This document shows, in pieces, positions 1-5,673 of a stretch of 5,673 nucleotides of DNA. The notes below the pieces were generated by a model. The model was not told where the DNA came from. It saw nothing but the letters and a program-made list of their open reading frames with translations, and searched no databases. The position numbers and the translations under genes were made by a program. The stretch is from Bacillota bacterium (GTDB lineage Bacteria > Bacillota > Clostridia > Peptostreptococcales > Anaerovoracaceae): positions 1-5,673 of the forward strand of contig JAFYKS010000011.1 of the NCBI GenBank assembly GCA_017537495.1, read 5' to 3'. The stretch's first letter is position 1; each line of letters begins with the position of its first letter.

Positions 1-4
1 CAAG

Positions 5-80
5 GCAGCTCGAATTCGATTAAAATCTACTTCCGCTCCGGCTTTGTAATCTAAAAGACGAGAAACGGTGGTCGAGCTGC
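5..80 (-). other. Candidate structured RNA or 5' leader closed by a 9-bp stem
   Basis: The leftward promoter with its -10 at 92-87 predicts a transcript starting near position 80. That is exactly where one arm of the inverted repeat begins, and the other arm closes the element at 5-13. The RNA would therefore start with a 9-bp, GC-containing closing stem around about 58 nt. Inside, CUUU/AAAG could form a small hairpin with an 8-nt loop. The 76-nt span suggests a tRNA, but there is no T-loop signature, D-arm or CCA end, so it is not one. I match it to no riboswitch family. It could also be a chance repeat. Confidence 0.25.
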
Positions 81-86
81 GAGTAT

Positions 87-95
87 ATTATAGCA
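87..95 (-). promoter_or_regulatory. Extended -10 promoter, leftward
   Basis: Read on the minus strand, 95 to 87 is TGC followed by TATAAT, a perfect extended -10 (TGn plus TATAAT). No good -35 sits 16-18 bp upstream, which is acceptable for extended -10 promoters. It would drive a transcript starting near 80 into whatever lies to the left of the window. Confidence 0.45.
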
Positions 96-105
96 CATGG
101 TTCTG

Positions 106-114
106 TGATATAAT
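106..114 (+). promoter_or_regulatory. Extended -10 promoter of the GH25 gene
   Basis: TGA at 106-108 is followed directly by TATAAT at 109-114, a perfect extended -10. No recognisable -35 lies 16-18 bp upstream. A start site about 7 bp downstream of the hexamer falls on or next to the ATG at 121, so this promoter predicts an mRNA with little or no leader. Confidence 0.5.
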
Positions 115-120
115 GAGAAT

Positions 121-957
121 ATGAGCAGTAAAAATGGAAAAGACAGAAAACTTCAGCTGGAATCAAAAGGAAGAATCTTCATTACCCTTGGAATGATGGT
201 TTTGCTTAGTGTGCTCATAAACGTCATGATGGCATGGTTTGACCAGCCGGAAGAACTGAAGAATAGAGAAGCGCAGATGGAAAACCGATATGATCCGCAA
301 GCATTTTTCCTGGATGAAAAGGGCAGGCTCTGCTATGAAGATAAGAACTGGACCAGTTACATCTGTGTGGATGTATCCAGTTACCAGAATGATGTGGACT
401 GGCGTCGGGTGGCTGCCGACGGTGTGGAATTTGCCATGATCCGTCTTGGTTACCGCGGATACAGCAGCGGAGCATTGAATATTGACCCATGCTATGAACA
501 GAATGTGAAGGGGGCAAGAGATGCAGGGCTTCACGTAGGTGTATACTTCTTTTCCCAGGCAGTAACGGAAGAGGAAGCTATGGATGAGGCACGGTATGTA
601 CTGCGGAAACTTCGCGGAAAGCGGATTGACGGACCGGTTGCCTTTGATATGGAATATATCGATGGAGCAGAGCGGATTAATCATTTGACTGTGGAAGAGA
701 AGACTGCCATTGCAGATGCCTTCTGCAGTATCATAGAGGAGAATGGATATCAGCCGATGATTTACGGAAATCCTACCTGGTTTACCGAGGATGTAAATCT
801 GGAAGGCCTGTCACACCGCGGAATCTGGCTGGCACATTATATTGAAATGACCCAGTGGCCGTTCGATTACTGGATGTGGCAATATACGGACAAAGGCACT
901 GTCGCGGGAATTGAGGGCGGCTGTGACCTGAATATATGGATGGAACCGAAGAACTAA
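121..957 (+). CDS. Membrane-anchored GH25 family muramidase (lysozyme)
   Basis: A 278-residue protein that should hydrolyse the beta-1,4 bond between N-acetylmuramic acid and N-acetylglucosamine in peptidoglycan. A basic N-terminus is followed by one hydrophobic segment (residues 19-40), with no clear cleavage or lipobox signal, so an uncleaved signal anchor with the enzyme outside the cell is likely. A charged linker (about 41-78) leads into the GH25 domain (about 79-275). GH25 hallmarks are CVDVSSYQ with Asp84, the FDME block with Asp176 and Glu178 as likely catalytic acids, and the C-terminal WMWQYTDKG plus CDLNIW with Asp269. The start is fixed because an in-frame stop lies at 106-108 and the next Met (residue 25) would cut the membrane segment. 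No ribosome binding site is visible before ATG. It stands alone, with its own promoter and terminator. Physiological role (wall remodelling or autolysis) is inferred. Confidence 0.9.
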   Translation: MSSKNGKDRKLQLESKGRIFITLGMMVLLSVLINVMMAWFDQPEELKNREAQMENRYDPQAFFLDEKGRLCYEDKNWTSYICVDVSSYQNDVDWRRVAADGVEFAMIRLGYRGYSSGALNIDPCYEQNVKGARDAGLHVGVYFFSQAVTEEEAMDEARYVLRKLRGKRIDGPVAFDMEYIDGAERINHLTVEEKTAIADAFCSIIEENGYQPMIYGNPTWFTEDVNLEGLSHRGIWLAHYIEMTQWPFDYWMWQYTDKGTVAGIEGGCDLNIWMEPKN

Positions 958-968
958 ATAAATCCAAG

Positions 969-1000
969 AAAAAAACCAGGAGGGCAGTCCTGGTTTTTTT
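969..1000. terminator. Bidirectional intrinsic terminator between the GH25 gene and gdhA
   Basis: A 6-bp stem CCAGGA (976-981) and TCCTGG (988-993) closes a 6-nt loop (GGGCAG). It is flanked by seven A residues (969-975) and seven T residues (994-1000), which extend the pairing and give a U-tract in either direction. It lies 11 nt after the GH25 stop and 15 nt after the gdhA stop read leftwards, so it should end both convergent transcripts. Confidence 0.9.
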
Positions 1001-1015
1001 CTGTTATGGTGTTTG

Positions 1016-2371
<1,356 letters not shown>

Positions 2372-2448
2372 TTAAAATATTTATTGCAAACACACAATCA
2401 ATATGCGCTTTGGCTGTAGATATCTTACAAAATTCCTGGAATGCCTGT

Positions 2449-2477
2449 ATTATAATTGGAACATTTTGTTTTGTAAA
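2449..2477 (-). promoter_or_regulatory. gdhA promoter, near-consensus sigma-A type
   Basis: On the minus strand the -35 is TTTACA (2477-2472, five of six consensus bases), the spacer is exactly 17 bp (2471-2455) and the -10 is a perfect TATAAT (2454-2449). Transcription should start near 2442, giving a 5' leader of about 92 nt. This is the best promoter in the window and suggests strong basal expression of gdhA. Confidence 0.75.
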
Positions 2478-2577
2478 CGGGTTAGGCGTTTTACGGACAA
2501 GTCTATTTGCTGTACTGTGTGCTCTTTAATAATTGTTTTTATCCTGTATTTTTTCTTCATCTAATATAATAATTCGC

Positions 2578-2606
2578 TTGCATTATAATGATTCTTATGC
2601 TAATAT
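2578..2606 (+). promoter_or_regulatory. Probable rimP operon promoter
   Basis: TTGCAT at 2578-2583, a 17-bp spacer, and TAATAT at 2601-2606 preceded by TGC (2598-2600), an extended -10 feature. The predicted start is near 2613, giving a leader of about 78 nt that contains the hairpin at 2636-2662. A perfect TATAAT at 2584-2589 is an alternative -10 but lacks a matching -35, so the exact promoter is uncertain. Confidence 0.4.
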
Positions 2607-2635
2607 TAACGTATACAAAGTTTAGATGGTAAGAT

Positions 2636-2662
2636 GGAAGAGTGGGTAAAGCCCACTCTTTC
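2636..2662 (+). terminator. rimP leader hairpin, candidate attenuator
   Basis: AAGAGTGGG (2638-2646) pairs perfectly with CCCACTCTT (2652-2660) around the 5-nt loop TAAAG; two further pairs (2637-2661 as G-U, 2636-2662 as G-C) can extend it to 11 bp. Downstream is an interrupted T-rich stretch, TTCAATTTTATT, poorer than a normal intrinsic terminator tail. It lies between the predicted promoter and the rimP ribosome binding site. Interrupted U-tracts are typical of NusA-dependent terminators in B. subtilis, where nusA is autoregulated by attenuation; the same role here is inferred. Confidence 0.6.
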
Positions 2663-2679
2663 AATTTTATTCGGGTTAA

Positions 2680-2686
2680 AGGAGGT
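2680..2686 (+). promoter_or_regulatory. rimP ribosome binding site
   Basis: AGGAGGT, four bases before the ATG at 2691. It decides the rimP start against an in-frame upstream ATG at 2634, which has no such site and lies inside the leader hairpin region. Confidence 0.85.
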
Positions 2687-2690
2687 ACTT

Positions 2691-3170
2691 ATGGCAAAAG
2701 TAAAGGTAACTGCTCTGATTGAAGAAATCACCGCTGCGTTTCTGGAAGAAAACGGACTGGAGTTATACAATGTCGAATTCCTGAAGGAAGGCCGCGACTG
2801 GTTTCTGAGAGTTTATATTGATAAAAAGCAGGGACAGGAAGAAGAATATGTTTCAACTGATGACTGCGAGAAGGTGAGCCGCTTCTTAAGCGAAGAACTG
2901 GACCGCCTGGATCCGATCGAACAGAATTATTACCTGGAAGTATCTTCTCCGGGACTGGACCGTGCACTGCTGAAGGACAGCGACTATGAGCGCTTTGCAG
3001 GACGTCTTGTGGACCTGAGCCTGTACAAGGCAGTAGATGGAAGCAAGGCATACCAGGGAATTCTGGTTGGTCTGGTTGATGATAAAATCGTAATTAAAGA
3101 CGAAAAGGAAAAGGAAATGCAGTTTGACAGAGCCCAGGTTGCGAAGACCCGCCTGGCTGTCGTGTTCTAA
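2691..3170 (+). CDS. rimP: Ribosome maturation factor RimP
   Basis: A 159-residue cytoplasmic protein that assists late assembly of the 30S ribosomal subunit; the family is about 150-160 residues. The N-terminal alpha/beta domain covers about 1-87 and the SH3-like C-terminal domain about 88-159. The family signature YYLEVSSPGLDRAL is at residues 80-93, and the preceding segment with VSTDDCEKVSRFLSEELD (54-71) is also typical. The start at 2691 follows a strong ribosome binding site; extending to 2634 would add 19 residues with no family support. It is first in the operon. In many Firmicutes polC lies just upstream, but here the upstream neighbour is the divergent gdhA, so the transcription unit appears to begin with rimP. 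Its stop codon overlaps the nusA ribosome binding site. Confidence 0.96.
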   Translation: MAKVKVTALIEEITAAFLEENGLELYNVEFLKEGRDWFLRVYIDKKQGQEEEYVSTDDCEKVSRFLSEELDRLDPIEQNYYLEVSSPGLDRALLKDSDYERFAGRLVDLSLYKAVDGSKAYQGILVGLVDDKIVIKDEKEKEMQFDRAQVAKTRLAVVF

Positions 3171-3176
3171 GGAGGT
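3169..3176 (+). promoter_or_regulatory. nusA ribosome binding site overlapping the rimP stop
   Basis: AAGGAGGT begins within the TAA stop of rimP (3168-3170). The gap to the ATG at 3187 is 10 bases, slightly long, but no other start codon lies between. It supports translational coupling and rules out the in-frame ATG at 3124 inside rimP. Confidence 0.8.
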
Positions 3177-3186
3177 TATAGAAGAA

Positions 3187-4284
3187 ATGAACAAGGAATT
3201 TATTCAGGCTATTGCAGACCTGGAGAAGGAAAAGCAGATTTCCAAGGATGTGCTGATTGAAGCCATTGAATCTGCGCTGGTTTCCGCATATAAGAAGAAC
3301 TATGGTACATCTCAGAACGTTCGTGTAAATATTGACCGTGAAACCGGGGATATCGATGTATTCATGCGTATGGAAATCGTGGAAGACGAAGATTTCTACG
3401 ATGACATGACACAGATTACTATCGAAGAAGCACGTGAAATCGACTACCGTTACGAAGTTGGTGATGCTATTGAATATCAGGTTACACCAAGAGACTTCGG
3501 CAGAATTGCTGCACAGACTGCAAAGCAGGTAGTAGTTCAGAGAATCCGTGAAGCGGAAAGAGGAATGATTTTCGACAATTTCATCACCCGTCAGGGCGAA
3601 ATCATGACCGGTCAGGTACAGAGAATCAGCAACGATACCATGTTCGTAAGCATTGGCAGAACAGAAGGTATCCTGGCTGGAACTGAACAGGTACCTGGTG
3701 AAACATATAAGATTAATGACAGACTGAAAGTTTACATCATGGATGTAAAGAAGACCACCAAGGGTCCTCAGGTATTCCTGTCCCGTTCCCATCCTGGTCT
3801 GGTTAAGCGTCTGTTTGAACTGGAAGTTCCTGAAATCGAAGACGGTACTGTAGAAATCAAGGGTATCGCAAGAGAAGCAGGTTCCAGAACAAAGATGGCT
3901 GTTTACACTGAATTCGAAAACGTAGACCCTGTTGGTGCATGTGTAGGTACAAGAGGTGCCAGAGTTCAGGCTATCGTAGACGAACTGAATGGCGAAAAGA
4001 TTGATATCATCACCTGGAGCGAAGATCCGGAAGTCCTGATTGCAAACGTACTGTCCCCAGCAAAGGTGGAACAGGTTATCGTGGCAGAAGACGGCGAAAA
4101 GTCTGCAACCGTAGTTGTTCCTGACTATCAGCTGTCCCTGGCAATCGGTAAGGAAGGCCAGAACGTACGTCTGGCTGCTAAGGTTTCCGGCTGGAAGATC
4201 GATATCAAGAGCCACTCTCAGTACGAAGCAATGAAGGCTGCTGAAGCAGATATGCCTGAAATTGTTGAAATCGAGGAGGAATAA
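3187..4284 (+). CDS. nusA: Transcription elongation/termination factor NusA
   Basis: A 365-residue RNA polymerase-binding factor that promotes pausing and hairpin-dependent termination. Domains in order: N-terminal polymerase-binding domain (about 1-125, starting MNKEFIQAIADLEKEK), S1 domain (about 135-200), KH1 (about 205-280) with the signature DPVGACVGTRGARV and GTRG loop at 254-257, and KH2 (about 285-345) with LAIGKEGQNVRLA and GKEG loop at 321-324. The C-terminus stops after a short acidic tail (EIVEIEEE), so it lacks the acidic repeats of the about 495-residue E. coli protein; this short form is normal in Firmicutes. The start chosen matches the family N-terminus. It lies 16 nt after rimP and 3 nt before rnpM. 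Codons look those of a well-expressed gene (many GGT, GTA, CGT). It may repress its own operon through the leader hairpin. Confidence 0.98.
   Translation: MNKEFIQAIADLEKEKQISKDVLIEAIESALVSAYKKNYGTSQNVRVNIDRETGDIDVFMRMEIVEDEDFYDDMTQITIEEAREIDYRYEVGDAIEYQVTPRDFGRIAAQTAKQVVVQRIREAERGMIFDNFITRQGEIMTGQVQRISNDTMFVSIGRTEGILAGTEQVPGETYKINDRLKVYIMDVKKTTKGPQVFLSRSHPGLVKRLFELEVPEIEDGTVEIKGIAREAGSRTKMAVYTEFENVDPVGACVGTRGARVQAIVDELNGEKIDIITWSEDPEVLIANVLSPAKVEQVIVAEDGEKSATVVVPDYQLSLAIGKEGQNVRLAAKVSGWKIDIKSHSQYEAMKAAEADMPEIVEIEEE
4274..4280 (+). promoter_or_regulatory. rnpM ribosome binding site inside the end of nusA
   Basis: AGGAGGA lies within the last codons of nusA, seven bases before the TTG at 4288. 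The sequence is a strong Shine-Dalgarno at ideal distance and is the main evidence that translation starts at TTG rather than at the ATG at 4309, which has only a weak upstream GGAAG. Confidence 0.8.
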
Positions 4285-4287
4285 ACC

Positions 4288-4566
4288 TTGAAAGAACGGA
4301 AGATTCCAATGAGAAGATGCATCGGTTGTATGCAGTCCAGAGAAAAGCAGTTCCTGATCCGTATTGCGGGTTATGAAGGCCAGCTGACACTGGACCCTGC
4401 AGGCCGCGCCAAGGGCAGAGGCGTATATCTCTGCAAAGACAGCAGAGACTGCTGGCAGAAGGCCGACAAGCGAAAGGCAATTGAACGGAACTTCGACATG
4501 CCGGTGAGTGCAGAAATGAAGGCAGAAATTTTCCGCCAGCTGGAGGAACTGACCGATGGAGAATAA
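4288..4566 (+). CDS. rnpM: RNase P modulator RnpM (YlxR family), TTG start
   Basis: A 92-residue basic RNA-binding protein of the YlxR family. The B. subtilis member binds RNase P RNA and modulates its activity in vitro, hence the name RnpM. Signatures: KIPMRRCIGC at residues 5-14, the LDPAGR turn at 35-40, and the GRGVY block at 43-47 (the family's GRGAY-type motif). Cysteines 11, 14, 49 and 55 are present; whether they bind metal is unknown to me. The TTG start is preferred because it has a strong ribosome binding site and restores the family N-terminus, usually M-x-x-R-K-I-P-x-R; starting at ATG 4309 would lose seven residues. It lies 3 nt after nusA, and its last 11 nt overlap ylxQ, the usual arrangement. 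Confidence 0.93.
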   Translation: MKERKIPMRRCIGCMQSREKQFLIRIAGYEGQLTLDPAGRAKGRGVYLCKDSRDCWQKADKRKAIERNFDMPVSAEMKAEIFRQLEELTDGE

Positions 4567-4873
4567 AGTACTCAGCTATTTCGGTTTTGCGGCGAAAGCC
4601 AGAAAACTGGTGACCGGCTACAACACATGCATCTATATGATGGAAAAGAGAAGAATCAGACTGCTCATTCTGACGGAAGATCTTTCAGAGAACTCCGTGA
4701 AGAAGATGGTGTCGGCCGCAGAGAAACATCGTGTTCCCTGCAAAATCTTCGGCTCCAGAGAGCAGCTGTCCCAGATAACCGGTAACGTTGATAAAGGTAT
4801 TTACGGCATTACCGATGACAATTTTGCAAAAGTAATTTCAGATGGGATTGATCATATTCAATCAGTTAAGTAA
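4556..4873 (+). CDS. ylxQ: L7Ae/L30e-family RNA-binding protein YlxQ
   Basis: A 105-residue protein of the bacterial L7Ae/L30e/Gadd45 fold family, whose members bind kink-turn RNA; the cellular target of YlxQ is not established. The family block FGFAAKARKLVTG (residues 9-21) resembles the B. subtilis form recalled as GLANRARKVVSG, and RLLILTEDLSENSVKKM (35-51) is the typical strand-helix core with the conserved ED-x-S-x-N. The residues after the glycine are Y22-N23, where many relatives have acidic residues, so RNA contacts may differ. GGAGG at 4542-4546 lies nine bases before the ATG. The start overlaps the end of rnpM by 11 nt in another frame, which implies translational coupling. The stop overlaps the infB ribosome binding site. 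Confidence 0.92.
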   Translation: MENKVLSYFGFAAKARKLVTGYNTCIYMMEKRRIRLLILTEDLSENSVKKMVSAAEKHRVPCKIFGSREQLSQITGNVDKGIYGITDDNFAKVISDGIDHIQSVK

Positions 4874-4880
4874 GGAGGTG
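4872..4880 (+). promoter_or_regulatory. infB ribosome binding site overlapping the ylxQ stop
   Basis: AAGGAGGTG is a perfect nine-base complement of the 16S rRNA anti-Shine-Dalgarno core. It starts within the ylxQ TAA and ends five bases before the infB ATG. It predicts strong initiation and coupling to ylxQ. Confidence 0.88.
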
Positions 4881-4885
4881 TTCGA

Positions 4886-5673
4886 ATGGCAACAGACAAT
4901 AAGGAAACGAAAATTGTAAAAGCCGCTCCTAAGAAGGCGGATAGCCATCAGGACGAACAGCCGCGTGTAACGGTGAAAGCTGCGGTAATTCCGCAGAGAA
5001 ATACAAAGAAGCAGCAGACCAGAACTGCATCTGCTGCCAACGACAGACCAACCCAGAGACCACCGATGGGCAAGCCTGTTGTAAATAAGGACCTGGAAAA
5101 CCGTCACAGACCGCCAATGGGTAAGCCTGTTGTATCTAAGGAAGTGGCAGAAAGAGGTCAGGTGAAGGAAGATGCAGTTGAAATCAAGGCTCCTGCAGCA
5201 GAGGTTAAGCAGCCTGAAGTGAAGCAGCCTGAAGTCAAGGCAGTGGAAACAAAGCCGGCTGAAGAAGCAAAGGCTCCTGCAACAGAAAAGAAGGCTGACG
5301 CTCCTGCAAGACCTGCACGTCAGGACAGAACGCAGGGCGACCGTCCGCAGGGTGACAGACCATTCCGCGGCGACAGACCGCAGGGTGAAAGACCGCAGCG
5401 CGGTGACCGTCCACAGGGCGACAGACCACAGCGTGGAGACCGTCCGCAGGGCGACAGACCGTTCCGCGGAGACAGACCGCAGGGTGACAGACCACAGCGT
5501 GGAGACAGACCGCAGGGCGACAGACCATTCCGCGGAGACAGACCGCAGGGCGACAGACCACAGCGTGGTGACCGTCCGCAGGGCGACAGACCACAGCGTG
5601 ACGGACGTCCGCAGGGTGACCGTCCACAGAGAGCAGAAAGACCAGCAGACAAGCCAAAGCTGGAAACTAAGCC
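4886..5673 (+). CDS. infB: Translation initiation factor IF-2, N-terminal part (runs off the window)
   Basis: The frame is open from the ATG to the window edge (262 codons) with no stop. Identity rests mainly on position, since infB follows ylxQ in this operon across Firmicutes, and on the low-complexity, charged N-terminus typical of IF-2. The GTPase and fMet-tRNA-binding domains, and any IF2_N helical domain, are outside the window. Visible regions: a Lys-rich start (1-45), two copies of RPPMGKPVV (58-66 and 75-83), an Ala/Lys/Glu/Pro-rich segment (about 92-145) containing KQPEV twice, then nine 11-residue repeats based on GDRPQGDRPQR (151-249), then a Lys/Pro linker. IF-2 delivers initiator fMet-tRNA to the 30S subunit; the N-terminal region is variable and probably disordered. 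No frameshift is seen. Confidence 0.9.
   Translation, partial: MATDNKETKIVKAAPKKADSHQDEQPRVTVKAAVIPQRNTKKQQTRTASAANDRPTQRPPMGKPVVNKDLENRHRPPMGKPVVSKEVAERGQVKEDAVEIKAPAAEVKQPEVKQPEVKAVETKPAEEAKAPATEKKADAPARPARQDRTQGDRPQGDRPFRGDRPQGERPQRGDRPQGDRPQRGDRPQGDRPFRGDRPQGDRPQRGDRPQGDRPFRGDRPQGDRPQRGDRPQGDRPQRDGRPQGDRPQRAERPADKPKLETK
5057..5134 (+). repeat. Two copies of an RPPMGKPVV-encoding segment in infB
   Basis: Residues 58-66 and 75-83 of IF-2 are identical (RPPMGKPVV), followed by NKDLE and SKEVA respectively, giving a 17-residue (51-bp) period. The DNA copies differ at synonymous third positions, so this is either an old duplication or a conserved motif. Confidence 0.75.
5207..5239 (+). repeat. 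Short KQPEV tandem repeat in infB
   Basis: Residues 108-118 read KQPEV-KQPEV-K. The 15-bp DNA unit AAGCAGCCTGAAGTG is repeated almost exactly (GTC replaces the last GTG), and a third partial unit follows. It is a small recent duplication within the IF-2 linker. Confidence 0.75.
5336..5632 (+). repeat. Nine tandem 33-bp units encoding GDRPQGDRP(Q/F)R
   Basis: Nine uninterrupted 33-bp units code for 11-residue repeats at IF-2 residues 151-249. Units 1, 4 and 6 end in PFR and the others in PQR; unit 2 has GER, and unit 9 begins DGR, marking a degenerate right edge. Units differ mainly by synonymous changes (AGA/CGT, GGC/GGT/GGA, CCA/CCG). Each unit contains two half-repeats of the GDRPQ type. 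The product is strongly basic, with Arg, Asp, Pro, Gln and Gly making up nearly all residues. Confidence 0.92.

Larger units (their letters stand above)
1..120. other. Intergenic region with divergent promoters and a 9-bp inverted repeat
   Basis: No supportable gene lies here. A perfect 9-bp inverted repeat, GCAGCTCGA at 5-13 and TCGAGCTGC at 72-80, spans 76 nt. Two extended -10 elements point away from each other at 87-95 (leftward) and 106-114 (rightward). One leftward reading frame is open from 86 to the window edge (28 codons), but it contains no start codon before its last triplet and is preceded by an in-frame stop inside the promoter, so I do not call it. The leftward transcript probably serves a gene or small RNA lying outside the window. 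Confidence 0.6.

Noticed and set aside
5..80. Possible tRNA gene, because a stem closes a 76-nt element and CTTTGTAATCTAAAAG resembles an anticodon arm
   Set aside because: Neither strand has a T-loop (TTCRANY in the right place), a D-arm or a proper 5-bp anticodon stem with a 7-nt loop.
1..86. Leftward 28-codon open frame reading ...LLDYKAGAEVDFNRIRAAL
   Set aside because: It looks protein-like but has no start codon, is preceded by an in-frame stop lying in the -10 element, and is short enough to be open by chance. It could be part of an unseen gene only if a frameshift is assumed.
2565..2589. Two further TATAAT hexamers (2565-2570 and 2584-2589) as rimP promoters
   Set aside because: Neither has an acceptable -35 at 16-18 bp nor an extended TGn, and such hexamers are expected by chance in AT-rich DNA. 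They remain alternatives to the promoter at 2578-2606.
2634..2690. Upstream in-frame ATG that would lengthen RimP by 19 residues
   Set aside because: It has no ribosome binding site, covers the leader hairpin, and the added residues are not part of the family; ATG 2691 has AGGAGGT at a good distance.
3124..3186. Upstream in-frame ATG that would lengthen NusA by 21 residues
   Set aside because: It lies inside rimP in another frame without a ribosome binding site, and the family N-terminus begins at MNKEF, encoded from 3187.
3094..4215. A 373-codon open frame antisense to nusA
   Set aside because: It lies wholly opposite rimP/nusA, has no family resemblance and an odd composition (Cys, Phe, Asn), and results from the biased codon use of nusA.
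5336..5632. Possible CRISPR array
   Set aside because: The 33-bp units are directly contiguous with no unique spacers, and they keep an open reading frame with synonymous variation.
5235..5657. Repetitive open frames on the minus strand opposite infB
   Set aside because: They encode RSPCG/VVCRPA-type repeats that simply mirror the 33-bp infB repeat; the sense frame continues unbroken from a perfect ribosome binding site.

Overview
The window looks like part of a Firmicutes (class Clostridia) chromosome of moderate GC content. The evidence is the gene order rimP-nusA-ylxR(rnpM)-ylxQ-infB, strong AAGGAGG-type ribosome binding sites, a short NusA without C-terminal acidic repeats, and a hexameric-type glutamate dehydrogenase whose active-site residues sit one position away from those of the Clostridium symbiosum enzyme. 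A family within Clostridia cannot be fixed safely from this sequence; the Arg/Pro/Gln/Gly/Asp-rich IF-2 N-terminus would help a database search place it.

Layout. Positions 1-120 hold a short intergenic region with two back-to-back extended -10 promoters and a 9-bp inverted repeat. Positions 121-957 (+) encode a membrane-anchored GH25 muramidase, and the predicted transcription start falls almost on its ATG. A bidirectional terminator at 969-1000 separates it from gdhA (1016-2350, -), which is complete and has a near-consensus promoter at 2449-2477. The 340-bp divergent intergenic region 2351-2690 also carries the presumed promoter and a terminator-like leader hairpin of the second operon. That operon runs rightwards: rimP (2691-3170), nusA (3187-4284), rnpM/ylxR (4288-4566, TTG start), ylxQ (4556-4873) and the 5' end of infB (4886 to beyond the window). 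The genes are spaced by 16 nt, 3 nt, an 11-nt overlap and 12 nt, so they are almost certainly cotranscribed and partly translationally coupled.

How the genes work together. The rimP-infB operon joins 30S ribosome maturation (RimP), transcription elongation and termination (NusA), an RNase P modulator (RnpM/YlxR), a kink-turn-type RNA-binding protein (YlxQ) and translation initiation (IF-2). The hairpin with an interrupted U-tract just before rimP is a good candidate for NusA autoregulation by attenuation, as is known for the equivalent Bacillus subtilis operon. GdhA interconverts glutamate with 2-oxoglutarate and ammonia. The GH25 protein probably cuts peptidoglycan from the outer face of the membrane.

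I found no mobile element, CRISPR array, defence system or clearly new multigene system. The points most worth a second look are the divergent promoter pair with a possible leaderless GH25 mRNA, the inverted repeat starting at the predicted 5' end of the leftward transcript, the rimP leader hairpin, and the 9 x 33-bp tandem repeat in infB.
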